A DNA stretch of 64,000 nt from Sphingobacteriales bacterium (GTDB lineage: Bacteria; Bacteroidota; Bacteroidia; Chitinophagales; UBA2359), in the NCBI GenBank assembly GCA_016718845.1, contig JADKCK010000005.1:118729-182728 (forward strand). The letters are read 5' to 3'. Positions 8,604 through 17,872 of the stretch are shown piece after piece. Numbering within the stretch: position 1 is the stretch's first letter; each line of letters opens with the position of its first letter. The position numbers and the translations under genes were made by a program. Below the pieces are notes generated by a model. The model was given only the letters and a program-made list of their open reading frames with translations. It was not told the origin of the DNA and ran no database searches.

Positions 8604-10245
8604 ATGACTTACCAAATAAAATATTTATTTTTTATTTTACTGCTTCCTTTCAACCTCTTTGCTCAAAAAAACACGCCACAACAACCCAAACTAATTGTTG
8701 GGGTGGTGGTTGATCAAATGCGATATGATTATTTGTATAAATATTGGGATTCGATGGGCAACAACGGTTTCAAACGTTTGTTGGGCGAGGGTTTTCGTTC
8801 GATAACTTCGTCAATTTGACTATGTACCTACTTATACGGGTCCGGGTCATTCGTGTATTTTACAGGTACTACGCCCTCCACAAATGGCATTGTGTCTAAC
8901 AATTGGTACGACCGCAAATTGGGCGCAAGTATTTATTGTGCCGATGATAGCACCGTGCAAACCGTAGGTAGCAGCACGGCGGCGGTAGGTAAAATGTCGC
9001 CTAACAATTTATTAAGTACCACCATAGGCGACGAATTGCGTATTGCCACTAATTTTAGGGCGCGTGTAGTTGGGGTGGCACTAAAAGACCGTAGCTGCAT
9101 ACTGCCCGCCGGACGCGGAGGCAATGCCGCCTATTGGTTTGATGGCACAACAGGCAATTTTGTGAGCAGTACTTACTACATGACCGAGCTACCCAAGTGG
9201 ATGCAATTGTTCAACGAGCAAAAATTACCGCAAAAATACTTGTCCAAACCCTGGGAGACCATACAGCCGCTATCTATCTACCAAAAATATTGCGCGCCCG
9301 ACGATAACCGATACGAAGGTTTGTTTAGTGGCGAAAAACGGTCGGTGTTTCCGCACAACTTGCCTGCTATTACCGACGAGTTAAAAACGTTTGATGTGCT
9401 GCGCGTTACGCCTTGGGGCAACACCATTACCAAAGACATAGCCTTAGCCGCCCTCGAAAACGAAAAATTGGGCAAGGGCGACGTTACCATTATCCTCACC
9501 ATTAGCTTCTCGTCGCCCGATTATATTGGGCATCAGTTTGGCCCGCAATCGGTGGAGGTAATGGATAATTATTTGCGATTGGATAAAGATATTGCCGATT
9601 TGCTATCTTATTTAGATAAAAATTATGGCAAAAATAATGTACTATTATTTTTGACCGCCGATCATGGTGCTGCTCAAAATATTGTTTATATGCAAGACCA
9701 CAAATTGGCAAGTGGCAGCATAGATGTTGATGATATTTTGTTGAAATTGGCAGTTTTGCTGCTCAAAACTACGCCGACAGTAATATGGTTGAAGCCACGA
9801 CAATCAACAAGTTAGTACTTAAACCACCAAATAGTGGCGGCTAAAAGCTAAATTTAGCGACCGTACAACAGCAATTTGCCGATTTTATGCTTATCCAAAC
9901 AGGTGTTGCCCAAACAATAACTGCCACCGAATTGCAAAACGAATTTAGCGAGCCTTCTTTGGCACTTATGCAACGCGGTTTTATGCCAAACGCAGCGGCG
10001 ATGTATTGGTAAACTACGAACCAGGTTGGATGGATTGGGGCTTAAAAGGCACTTCGCATGGCTCGCCGTTTAGCTACGACACCCACGTGCCTCTTATTTG
10101 GTATGGCTATGGTATTAAACACGGTAGTAGCTCGGTTTATGTGCGGGTAAAAGATATTGCCTCTACTATATCGGTTTATTTGCACATACCTTTTACTAAT
10201 GGCAATACTGGGCAGCCTTTAAATAGCTATATGAAACGGAAGTAA
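8604..10245 (+). pseudogene. PafA-type alkaline phosphatase (frameshifted)
   Basis: It begins with a signal peptide ending at LFAQ, then PKLIVGVVVDQMRYDYL, where the Asp is a zinc ligand. The nucleophile region reads TGPGHS, followed by TGTTPSTNGIVSNNWYDR. Later ligands appear in SFSSPDYIGHQFGP and LTADHGAAQ, and the last His lies in WGLKGTSHGSPFSYDTHVPL. This is the layout of periplasmic calcium-independent phosphomonoesterases of the PafA group (type I phosphodiesterase fold). The length of about 547 residues fits. Frames break near 8815-8860 and again between 9760 and 10010. The gene is divergent from the dioxygenase, with a 190-base AT-rich region between them. Confidence 0.8.
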
Positions 10246-10346
10246 AACAACTATACGGTATTTTTATTTGTGGTTGGCTAAAATAAAAAACAAAAATCAG
10301 GCAAATCATTAGTATAAATTTAAAAAATACTCAAACTATCAACAAA

Positions 10347-10568
10347 ATGAAGAAAAGAATATTTTGGACAGAAGTTTGTAAATTTTTGTCGGGGGCTTTT
10401 TTTGTCCAAGCTGGGGTTAACTGGTGGATGTATTGGAATAACATTTCTGCTCCTATTTTGGGAGCTACGTGGTCGCCCAATTTTTTAGGCATTCGTGGAT
10501 TTATACATTTTGGGTTATTTTTGCTTACCTTTTATATAGGTTTTATCAGCAAAAAAAATAATACCTAA
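10347..10568 (+). CDS. Small two-helix membrane protein
   Basis: 73 residues: MKKRIFWTEVCKFLSGAFF, a helix with FVQAGVNWWMYW, and a second helix LGLFLLTFYIGFISKK-like ending in Lys/Asn. The spacing suggests a membrane hairpin. No family recognised. It sits between the phosphatase and a strong bidirectional terminator and may be its own transcript. Confidence 0.55.
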   Translation: MKKRIFWTEVCKFLSGAFFVQAGVNWWMYWNNISAPILGATWSPNFLGIRGFIHFGLFLLTFYIGFISKKNNT

Positions 10569-10592
10569 TATGTAAAATTACTAAACAAATAT

Positions 10593-10630
10593 AAAACCCC
10601 CCAAATTTTGGTTAAAATTTGGGGGTTTTT
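10593..10630. terminator. Bidirectional terminator
   Basis: AAAACCCCCCAAATTTT pairs with AAAATTTGGGGGTTTT around a four-base loop, with A and T tracts on both sides. It serves the small membrane protein on the plus strand and the DUF4412 gene on the minus strand. Confidence 0.85.
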
Positions 10631-10640
10631 ATATTTTTGT

Positions 10641-11623
10641 TTATTTACCAAACATACCACCAAATTGGGTCATATCGGTAATTTCGTAGCCGTCGGTGCT
10701 AAATTTGGCTTTGTTTACGCTGCCAATTTTTAGGTTTTTGTATTTTATTTCTATCCGTTCTTTTTTATCTAGTTGCTCTATCACAACCTCGAGTGGCATA
10801 CCGTCTACTTGTCCAAAATTAGGGGTTTCGTTTTGTTGTTTATTTTGGCTTTGCATAATTAGCATGCTTTCGGCAAGGTTGTATTTAAGGTCGGGTGCAG
10901 CCCAAAAGGTTGTTTTCTGTTTTTCGGTTTCGCCGATATACTCGTAGCAGGTATGTCCGTCTATTATTTTGGTGCGTCCGGTTTTGGTAAATTTAACATC
11001 TTCGGGCGTTTCGTTGTTTTTATTTTTTACTGTTATTTTGGGCATTTTCATTACCATCGCTGTTTTTTTGCCTTTTTCTTCTTGTAGCATGGTCATCGTA
11101 CCTTTTTGTCGGTCAAAGATACTAACAAAAGCATCTTTTTTTCATCGGGTTGTATCTCCACAGCTAACTTATAGGTGTCTATAAAATAGCTTGTGTTTAT
11201 GGGTTTGTCTTTTAATTGATTGTTTTTGTACATGCTCATTTCGGCATCAAAACTACCAATAAAATCGCTGGGTTTTACGTTGGTGGGCAGTTCGTTAGTT
11301 TGTTCAATAGTTACGTCACTTTCGTCGGTTGTTATTTTTACTTTGTCTTTATCGCCCGAAATTTCCACTTTGCTATCGTTTGTTTCGATGATGATATTGC
11401 CGTTTTCGTCGGTATTTACGTTTGTGCTGTCTTTTTGTGCTTTGTTTTTCTGTTTTTGTGTTTCTTTCTCAAAAGATTCATCAACAGCTTGGTCAATTTT
11501 TTTCTCTATGTTTCGGTTAATGGCGTTTTCGAGGGCTCGCCCAAGCCCAAACTGGGCATACACATTAGAAGAAATAAGGGTTGAAGCAAATAAAAGGGTA
11601 ATGGATAAAAAGAACTTTTTCAT
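10641..11623 (-). pseudogene. DUF4412-like secreted protein (frameshifted)
   Basis: The N-terminal 176 residues (11093-11623) start with a clear signal peptide (MKKFFLSITLLFASTLI...VYAQ), followed by an Asp/Lys/Thr-rich region and a domain beginning DFIGSFDAEMSMYK. A single frame change near 11110, within LLVSIFDRQKGTMTML, leads into the second part (10641-11096) with ITVKNKNNE, TKIIDGHTCYEYIGE and YEITDMTQFGGMF. The GHxCYEY phrase and the ending are typical of DUF4412 proteins of Bacteroidota, which are exported and of unknown role. One indel joins two otherwise good halves. Confidence 0.65.
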
Positions 11624-11777
11624 GTTGGGTTATACGTTTTGTTTTTTGTGAATGATGTTAGAAATTACGACAACAGTTAGCAAAACTGTCTACTATATAA
11701 AACCAATTGGGTTAGCTATAAGTTCCAATTAAAGCGTGTTTTGTTACAATTTTATCAAAAATTATTTAAAAAAATAC

Positions 11778-12870
11778 TTAAATAGTTTCGAGCCATTGGG
11801 TAATTGTATTTTCTAATAATATTTTGCTGGGTTGTATTTTTGGGGGTATAAATTGGGTATATGTTTGTAATGCTTTTTCAAGGTTAAATTGGTTTTGGGG
11901 CATCGAAAAATAACATTTTTGTTGCATCAGTCGGTCAGCCAAATATTCTTGCTCGGTTTGTTCGGGTGTTGGCACCAATATAGCGGCTTTACCTAGTGCT
12001 GCCAAATCCATTAAGGTACTATAACCGCTTCGGGCAACAATTACTTTGCTTTGCAAAATAGTTTGTTGTAGTTCGGTGGTAGTTAGGTGGTCAATTATCA
12101 CCAAATTGGGGTTTATTTGTTGCCTGTTATTAGTAGCTGTTATGCCCCGTACTATTATTATTTTTTTATTAGATATGGCACTTATTTGTACCAGAATTAA
12201 TTGTTCGAAATAGGTGCGTTGTGGTTCGGCGCCCGACAAAAGCACTAAAACATCGTATTGTAAAGGTGGTGGTGGTGTAGGTAGCATAAACCGCGATAAA
12301 GTGCCTATATATTTTACCGATTTAGGAGTAGGGTATTTGCTTGGGTGCGATAACTCGCCGCTTAGGTTGTTGGTATGGGCAAAGTCGGGTACCCAAACTT
12401 GTTGGTATTGCTGCATAAACCATTTATTTAGTTTATACAAAGGGGCTTCGACGAGTAGTAAATTTTGCGGCATTTTAACCAACAATTGGTGGGTAATAAA
12501 CACCGATGGGCAAGTTTTGCTATAACATCCATATCTATTGTCCGAAATGATGCCTTTTATTTCATATTTTTTTATTATAGCTTGCAATTGTTTGTGTTCG
12601 TGCCAAATACCTTTAAATATATTAGGTAATTGTTGGCCATTTTAGTGGCAGCGATTGCCCTGCTTCGGGCAGTTGAATAGTAAAACCCGACAGTTTAAGG
12701 TGTTGCAAATCCGGAAATTCGGATTTTAGCAATTGGGCTGCAGCTCCATCGGCAGCAATTAGTACATTTTCGTTTTTGTTTAATAAAGTTTCGATAATAG
12801 GTATGCAACGAGTGGCATGACCTAATCCCCAGTTAAGCGGGCTAATTAAAATATTTTTTTGTTTTCTCAC
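11778..12870 (-). pseudogene. MurG-like glycosyltransferase (frameshifted)
   Basis: The N-terminal 82 residues (12622-12870) begin KNILISPLNWGLGHATRCIPI, the glycine-rich GHATR loop of GT-B glycosyltransferases related to MurG/Glyco_tran_28. After a frame change near 12600 the second part (11778-12587) has ISDNRYGCYS, ITHQLLVKMP, VLLSGAEPQRTYFEQ and the nucleotide-sugar site ARSGYSTLMDLAALGKAAILVPTP-like segment followed by EQEYLADRLMQ. This architecture transfers a sugar from a nucleotide donor, usually for cell-envelope glycans. Acceptor unknown. It precedes no obvious partner gene. Confidence 0.75.
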
Positions 12871-12963
12871 TTTGACATTATATTATTTTAAATAAAAATA
12901 CCACTTTGAGCCAAAGCACAAAGTGGTATTTTTATTTAACTTTAGAAAAGTACATTCAATGGA

Positions 12964-13299
12964 TTATTCACCCGCGAAATCACTTTCGGTTAGTTCGATT
13001 GCAGCAGAACGCTCCACAAAAGAGTTGATACTTTTGTTTACGTGGTTGATTTTGTCGTAGTTAAGCGAGTAGTAAATAAATTTACCGTCACGTTTAGCTT
13101 CTACTAAATCGGCGTTACGCATAATACGCAAGTGTTGCGATGTGATAGACTGCTCTAACTTAAGTGTATTGTATATTTTGTTTACGTTTATCACCTTTTT
13201 TTGGTCGATAAACTCCAAAATAGTCATACGGAGTGGGTGAGCGATAGCGCGTAATAGGTCGCTCGAGGTTTGAAGTTCTTGATGATTGAAAGCTGCCAT
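12964..13299 (-). CDS. ArsR-type winged-helix regulator
   Basis: 111 residues with the ArsR/SmtB fold: LLRAIAHPLRMTILEFI (helices 1-2), INVNKIYNTLKLEQSITSQHLRIMRNADLV (helix-turn-helix) and the wing AKRDGKFIYYSLNYDKI. The recognition helix region has no Cys pair of the ELCVCDL kind, so it is unlikely to sense arsenite or cadmium through the classic site. It is a tandem paralogue of the next gene, and no metal genes adjoin it. Confidence 0.85.
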   Translation of the reverse strand: MAAFNHQELQTSSDLLRAIAHPLRMTILEFIDQKKVINVNKIYNTLKLEQSITSQHLRIMRNADLVEAKRDGKFIYYSLNYDKINHVNKSINSFVERSAAIELTESDFAGE

Positions 13300-13372
13300 G
13301 AGAAAAAATTTGAAATTGATTAAAAAAAAACGGTAGGGAAAAAGCTACAGTTATTGAACTGTAAGAGAGAAA

Positions 13373-13717
13373 CTACTTGGTTAAATCATCAACCAACTGA
13401 GCGATTTCAGAGATACGGTTGTGGTTTAGCGAGTAGTAGATAAATTTACCGCCACGCTCGGTGACAACAACGCCCGAACGGCGAAGTATTGCCAAGTGTT
13501 GCGAAGCTACCGACTGCTCTAGGCGCAATTTCACGTAGATTTCGGTAACGGTTAAGCGTTTGTTTTCTTCCAATAATTGGACGATAGACTGACGCAACTT
13601 GTGATTAACGGCGCGTAGCACTAATACGGCTTTACGCAGGGTAGGGTAATCCAAATGAATGGGGGCGTCCGAACTTGGACGGAGGATTACAGAATCGGTT
13701 CTTGATGATAATGCCAT
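13373..13717 (-). CDS. ArsR-type winged-helix regulator (tandem paralogue)
   Basis: 114 residues; VLRAVNHKLRQSIVQLLEE, LTVTEIYVKLRLEQSVASQHLAILRRSGVV and the wing TERGGKFIYYSLNHNRI. It shares the LxLEQS-(V/I)-(A/T)-SQHL recognition helix and the KFIYYSLN wing with the neighbouring gene, so both probably bind similar operators and could heterodimerise. No Cys residues occur in the sensing helix. An N-terminal 20-residue extension is specific to this copy. Confidence 0.85.
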   Translation of the reverse strand: MALSSRTDSVILRPSSDAPIHLDYPTLRKAVLVLRAVNHKLRQSIVQLLEENKRLTVTEIYVKLRLEQSVASQHLAILRRSGVVVTERGGKFIYYSLNHNRISEIAQLVDDLTK

Positions 13718-13775
13718 GAGAATTTACTTAAAGTTAGTTAATTAAATAAAGCTTTTTATTGCGTATTTTGAACTG

Positions 13776-13783
13776 CAAAGATA
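13776..13783 (-). promoter_or_regulatory. Putative -7 box for the ArsR pair
   Basis: Minus strand reads TATCTTTG, a full TAnnTTTG match, about 60 bases upstream of the second ArsR gene. It probably drives both regulators. Confidence 0.45.
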
Positions 13784-13846
13784 TATACTTTCTTTCAGAA
13801 AAAGTGTTATTTTTTGTTATTTTTTGCATATACACTGACTTATCCT

Positions 13847-14524
13847 TTAGTTTCCTATATAAAATGGCTTTACATATAGGGGTTCGTAGTAGGCGGTGTT
13901 AGCAAAGTCTTTTTTACAGTATTGTTGATAACTTAATGCCGCTATATTATTAGCTATACAATAAACGGTTTGCGTGTCAATAAATTGTGCATTTTGGTGT
14001 TGCAACATCGATTTATATTTGACAGAGCCTGTACCACAAAATAAAACCGTTTTTTCGTTCAATAAATTATCGAAGGTTGTTGGTTCTAAAACGATGGCTT
14101 GTGGAGGGTTTATGATATTTAAGTGGTTATCAAAAAGGGCGGCGAAAACCTCTTGCCGTCGGGCATCAATCATTGGCACATAGTACGCATTGGTACGGGG
14201 GTATGTTTTTGCGGCTTGTTGTGCTAGTGCTGTTAGCGTATCGGTACTAATAAGTGGTATATCTAAGGCATAACACAAACCTTTTGCCACCGATGCCCCA
14301 ATGCGCAAGCCTGTATAAGACCCTGGACCCGAACTAATTGCTACTGCCGATAATTGATTATAGGCGCAATTTGCTTCTTTTAGTACTTGCTCGATGTATA
14401 GTGTTAAAAGTGCCGATTGTGTATTTTTATCGCTATTTTCTATGGCGGCTACTACTGTACCATTTTGTGTTAGTGCTACCGAACAAACATCGGTAGTTGT
14501 ATCAATACACAGTATTTGAATCAT
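13847..14524 (-). CDS. tsaB: tRNA threonylcarbamoyladenosine biosynthesis protein TsaB
   Basis: 225 residues. MIQILCIDTTTDVCSVAL opens an ASKHA-type fold, followed by HTQ-like NTQSALLTLYIEQVL and the strongly conserved SSGPGSYTGLRIGASVAKGLCYAL. TsaB is the partner that stimulates TsaD in making the t6A modification at position 37 of ANN-decoding tRNAs. The C-terminal half (YVPMIDARRQEVFAA) is also standard. Length is normal for Bacteroidota. It is followed after about 130 bases by the ArsR pair on the same strand. Confidence 0.9.
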   Translation of the reverse strand: MIQILCIDTTTDVCSVALTQNGTVVAAIENSDKNTQSALLTLYIEQVLKEANCAYNQLSAVAISSGPGSYTGLRIGASVAKGLCYALDIPLISTDTLTALAQQAAKTYPRTNAYYVPMIDARRQEVFAALFDNHLNIINPPQAIVLEPTTFDNLLNEKTVLFCGTGSVKYKSMLQHQNAQFIDTQTVYCIANNIAALSYQQYCKKDFANTAYYEPLYVKPFYIGN

Positions 14525-14710
14525 TAAACGATTGTTTCTGAGGTATATTGTATCAACAAAGCTTTTTTTACTATTATTTAGTAATGAGTTGCAAATTGCA
14601 TGCCTATTTTGTATAGATACTATTATTTAAACAAGCAATTGTATAAAATGTTTAAAATAGCCTAAAAAATTGCTTTTATATGGTGTGTTTTTTATAAAAA
14701 AACGATAAAA

Positions 14711-15346
14711 CTATATTTCATCATTTAATAATACCACTTTATCTATAGCTAATGCATATTGTTGCACTATTTCTTTGGTTATTTGCGGTTCGTGCATTAC
14801 CTTTGCCAAACATTTCAGCCCGCTATATTGTAGTATGTAGGTTTCGGCATGTGCCACTGTTTCGTCATTAAATATAATGCCTGCAATAGGTATATTTTTT
14901 TGCTGCAATACAGCAACAGTCATTAACGTATGATTTATACTACCTAAGTAATTTTTAACAACTATAACAACCTCGGCTTCTAATTGTTTAATCAAATCAA
15001 TTATAAGTTCATCTTTATTTAACGGAACCATTAACCCTCCTGCCCCTTCTATAATTATACATTTATTTGTGGTAACTGGCAGTTTTATACTTTGCAAGTC
15101 AATATCTGTATTTTCTAGTTCGGCAGCATAATGTGGCGATGCAGGCGTTTGTAACAAATACGCTTCGGGGTGTATTTTACTATATGGGTTGCTAATCAGT
15201 GCTTGTACTGCCATACTGTCGGTATAGTCAATACTACCCGCTTGTACCGGTTTCCAATAATCAGCGGCAAGTGCTTCTGTCAAAATTGCAGATACAATGG
15301 TTTTTCCTATATCAGTACCAATACCTGTGACAAACAGTTTTTTCAT
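14711..15346 (-). CDS. bioD: Dethiobiotin synthase
   Basis: 211 residues with the P-loop GIGTDIGKT (residues 8-16), YWKPVQAG (substrate lysine), the EGAGGLMVPL motif and VVKNYLGSINHTLMTV. BioD uses ATP and CO2 to close the ureido ring of 7,8-diaminopelargonate, the penultimate step of biotin synthesis. No other bio genes lie nearby, so the pathway must be split over several loci. Confidence 0.9.
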   Translation of the reverse strand: MKKLFVTGIGTDIGKTIVSAILTEALAADYWKPVQAGSIDYTDSMAVQALISNPYSKIHPEAYLLQTPASPHYAAELENTDIDLQSIKLPVTTNKCIIIEGAGGLMVPLNKDELIIDLIKQLEAEVVIVVKNYLGSINHTLMTVAVLQQKNIPIAGIIFNDETVAHAETYILQYSGLKCLAKVMHEPQITKEIVQQYALAIDKVVLLNDEI

Positions 15347-15400
15347 CGTCTAAATGGCTAATTAGTATAGGTTTGTAAAATAGGTGCTCATTTCTGTATG

Positions 15401-15408
15401 CAAAGATA
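15401..15408 (-). promoter_or_regulatory. Putative -7 box for bioD
   Basis: Minus strand reads TATCTTTG about 55 bases upstream of the bioD start. The rest of the 399-base gap between bioD and the next, divergent gene is AT-rich with no further feature that I can support. Confidence 0.45.
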
Positions 15409-15745
15409 CAGCAAATAACTATAGGTTGTATACTTCAAGTACAAAAAAAAATGCTTACAACGAAAAAAAATCAAAACAAGCATTTCTCATTCTATTTTTT
15501 TTTGCGGGCATTTAGCATCAGTTAGTTACACATAGCTGCAATTAATAACAACAACGCCAAATAGTTGTTTAGATACTTAAAAAAATGCTTTAAATTAACC
15601 TATTATAGCCTAAAAATGCTTTAAACCGTTTGTTTGCCAATAAAAAATAAAAAGCTCTTTTTATTGAAAATAAAAATAAATTATCTACAAAAAATTATAT
15701 ACTTTAAGTAAAAATCTCACAAAAAAATAGCAACAAATTTAAATT

Positions 15746-16954
15746 ATGTCAAAACGAGTTCTAATTATTGGTGCTGGTGGTGTAGGAAACGTGGTAGTTA
15801 AAAAGTGTGCAATGCTACCCGAAATCTTTGGTACCATTATGTTGGCAAGCCGAACTTTATCAAAATGCGACAAAATTGCAGACGAAATAGGCGGCAATCG
15901 TGTCCAAACAGCACAAGTAGATGCCGACAATGTACCCGAGTTGGTAGCCCTAATTAAGGGTTTTAAACCCGACTTGGTTGTCAATGTGGCACTACCTTAC
16001 CAAGATTTACCCATCATGGACGCTTGCCTCGAAACAGGGGTGCATTACCTTGACACTGCCAACTACGAGCCCAAAGATGTGGCTAAATTTGAGTATAGCT
16101 GGCAATGGGCTTACCAAGAGCGTTTCCGCGAAAAAGGTATTATGGCACTACTAGGTTGTGGCTTTGACCCCGGTGTAACGGGCGTTTTTACAGCCTATGC
16201 CAATAAACATCACTTCGATGAAATGCACTACCTCGACATTGTGGACTGCAACGCCGGCGACCACGGCAAAGCCTTTGCTACCAACTTTAACCCCGAAATC
16301 AACATTCGCGAAATTACCCAAAAGGGCAAATACTACGAAAACGGACAATGGATTGAGGTTGATGCCTTATCTATCCACAAACCCATCGAGTACCCACATG
16401 TTGGTCCCCGCGAGTCGTATTTACTATACCACGAAGAACTCGAATCGTTGGTTAAAAATTTCCCTTCGTTGCGACGCGCCCGATTTTGGATGACCTTTGG
16501 GCAACAATACATCACACACCTAAACGTACTGCAAAATGTAGGCATGACCCGCATCGACCCAGTAATGTATAAAGGCATAGCCGTTATTCCGCTCGAATTT
16601 TTAAAAGCCGTACTACCCGAACCAAGCACCCTGGGCGAAAACTACACAGGGCAAACATCTATCGGTTGCCAAATTAAGGGCGTTAAAAATGGCACAGACC
16701 GCACCTATTTTGTGTACAATAACTGCCACCATGCCGAGTGTTTCCGCGAAGTAGGCGCACAAGGCGTTGCCTATACCACAGGCGTACCCGCCATGATTGG
16801 GGCAGCCCTTATGCTTACCAACCCCGAGTGGATGCACCCAGGCGTGTATAATGTAGAGGAGCTAAACCCCGACCCATTTATGGACATGCTTAACAAACAT
16901 GGCTTGCCTTGGCACGAACAGTTCGACATTGAGCTACCACACGACTACAAATAA
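15746..16954 (+). CDS. Saccharopine dehydrogenase family protein (carboxynorspermidine synthase type)
   Basis: 402 residues. The N-terminal Rossmann motif GAGGVGNVV (residues 9-17) is followed by SRTLSKCDKIADEIG, VDADNVPELVALI and the family signature NVALPYQDLPIMDACLETGVHYLDTANYE. Then come LLGCGFDPGVTGVF and, late, YNNCHHAECFREVGAQGVAYTTGVPAMIGA. This pattern is that of the bacterial LYS9-like enzymes which in many Bacteroidota act as carboxynorspermidine/carboxyspermidine dehydrogenase in polyamine synthesis. Lysine metabolism is the alternative. The gene stands alone with its own terminator. Confidence 0.85.
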   Translation: MSKRVLIIGAGGVGNVVVKKCAMLPEIFGTIMLASRTLSKCDKIADEIGGNRVQTAQVDADNVPELVALIKGFKPDLVVNVALPYQDLPIMDACLETGVHYLDTANYEPKDVAKFEYSWQWAYQERFREKGIMALLGCGFDPGVTGVFTAYANKHHFDEMHYLDIVDCNAGDHGKAFATNFNPEINIREITQKGKYYENGQWIEVDALSIHKPIEYPHVGPRESYLLYHEELESLVKNFPSLRRARFWMTFGQQYITHLNVLQNVGMTRIDPVMYKGIAVIPLEFLKAVLPEPSTLGENYTGQTSIGCQIKGVKNGTDRTYFVYNNCHHAECFREVGAQGVAYTTGVPAMIGAALMLTNPEWMHPGVYNVEELNPDPFMDMLNKHGLPWHEQFDIELPHDYK

Positions 16955-16978
16955 AAATAACAATAAATCATCTTACAA

Positions 16979-17020
16979 CAAAACGTTCCTTATTATCATA
17001 CAAGGAGCGTTTTGTTGTTC
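16979..17020 (+). terminator. Terminator of the saccharopine dehydrogenase gene
   Basis: CAAAACGTTCCTT pairs with AAGGAGCGTTTTG over a 10-base loop, followed by a T-rich stretch, 25 bases after the stop codon. The remaining 290 bases before the next gene hold nothing I can name. Confidence 0.75.
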
Positions 17021-17306
17021 TTAATCCAACCACCAACTCCTAATATGTACAAATATCAACATAATAACTACAAAACTATTGTTTTTTAATTTTTTTTTGG
17101 TGAAAAATGGGTCTCCCCTTAATCTTTACTTACTCCTTCTATAGTCTCGGTTTTCTGTCTGTCTAAAATCCACAGTTAGCAATTGGCGGACTTCACGCCG
17201 CTCTTCGGGCAGGCAGCTTGCCATAAACACAACAGCCACTCTCCTATTTTACCATTTATGTCACAGCAACATCTATTTTAATTACCTAGTTCAAACAAAA
17301 ACCTCC

Positions 17307-17681
17307 ATGTTTAATCAAACGCCCGAAAAAATATACCTTACCGAAACCGCTCAACTCTTATCCCACGATTTAGAGGTAGACCTGCACACCAACCAACAAG
17401 CATGGGAACAACTGCGCGATGCCCTAATTGTTTTTTTAGACACCTTGATACGCACTGATAGTAATAGATTATACTATTATTTATACAGAATTGATGTATC
17501 AGAAAAACGCATAAAACAAACCATCACCGATAGCCCTAACCAAACACTTACTGCCCCTTTACTTGCCGATTTAATTTTGGAGCGCACCCTCGAAAAAGTA
17601 AAAACGCGCCTAGCTTATAAACAATGGCAAGAAACCCAAAACCCTACAAACAACCACAACGAACAAGCAGACGAGTGGTAA
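17307..17681 (+). CDS. Small conserved-looking soluble protein, unknown function
   Basis: 124 residues, mostly helical and charged, with LTETAQLLSHDLEVDLHTNQ, the phrase SNRLYYYLYRIDVSEKRIKQ and a basic C-terminal helix. The pattern suggests a small alpha-helical regulator or structural protein. No signal peptide and no membrane segment. I do not recognise a named family with confidence. It ends at a strong terminator. Confidence 0.6.
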   Translation: MFNQTPEKIYLTETAQLLSHDLEVDLHTNQQAWEQLRDALIVFLDTLIRTDSNRLYYYLYRIDVSEKRIKQTITDSPNQTLTAPLLADLILERTLEKVKTRLAYKQWQETQNPTNNHNEQADEW

Positions 17682-17770
17682 AAAATTTTGTTTTTTTTTG
17701 TGACTTTTTGCTACCTCGCCACGTCTTAATATCGAGTGAGTGTAGTGATTTGAAGTAGCATAGTTTTAGA

Positions 17771-17807
17771 GAAGGGGGCACCGAAAGGTTGCTCCCTTCT
17801 TTTTTTG
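17771..17807 (+). terminator. Terminator of the 17307-17681 gene
   Basis: GAAGGGGGCACC pairs with GGTTGCTCCCTTC around GAAA, followed by seven T residues. Confidence 0.85.
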
Positions 17808-17820
17808 TCCACTAATCACA

Positions 17821-17872
17821 AAAGCACACGTTTAATGCCCTGTAAGCTTGCATTAAACGTGTGCTTTTTTTT
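17821..17872. terminator. Convergent terminator at the metG 3' end
   Basis: Perfect 18-bp stem AAAGCACACGTTTAATGC and its complement, 11-base loop, then a T-run that abuts the metG stop codon. It lies between convergent genes and probably stops both. Confidence 0.8.

Noticed and set aside
11216..11651. Two plus-strand frames of 122 and 143 residues
   Set aside because: Antisense to the DUF4412 gene, whose signal peptide and domain are clear on the minus strand.
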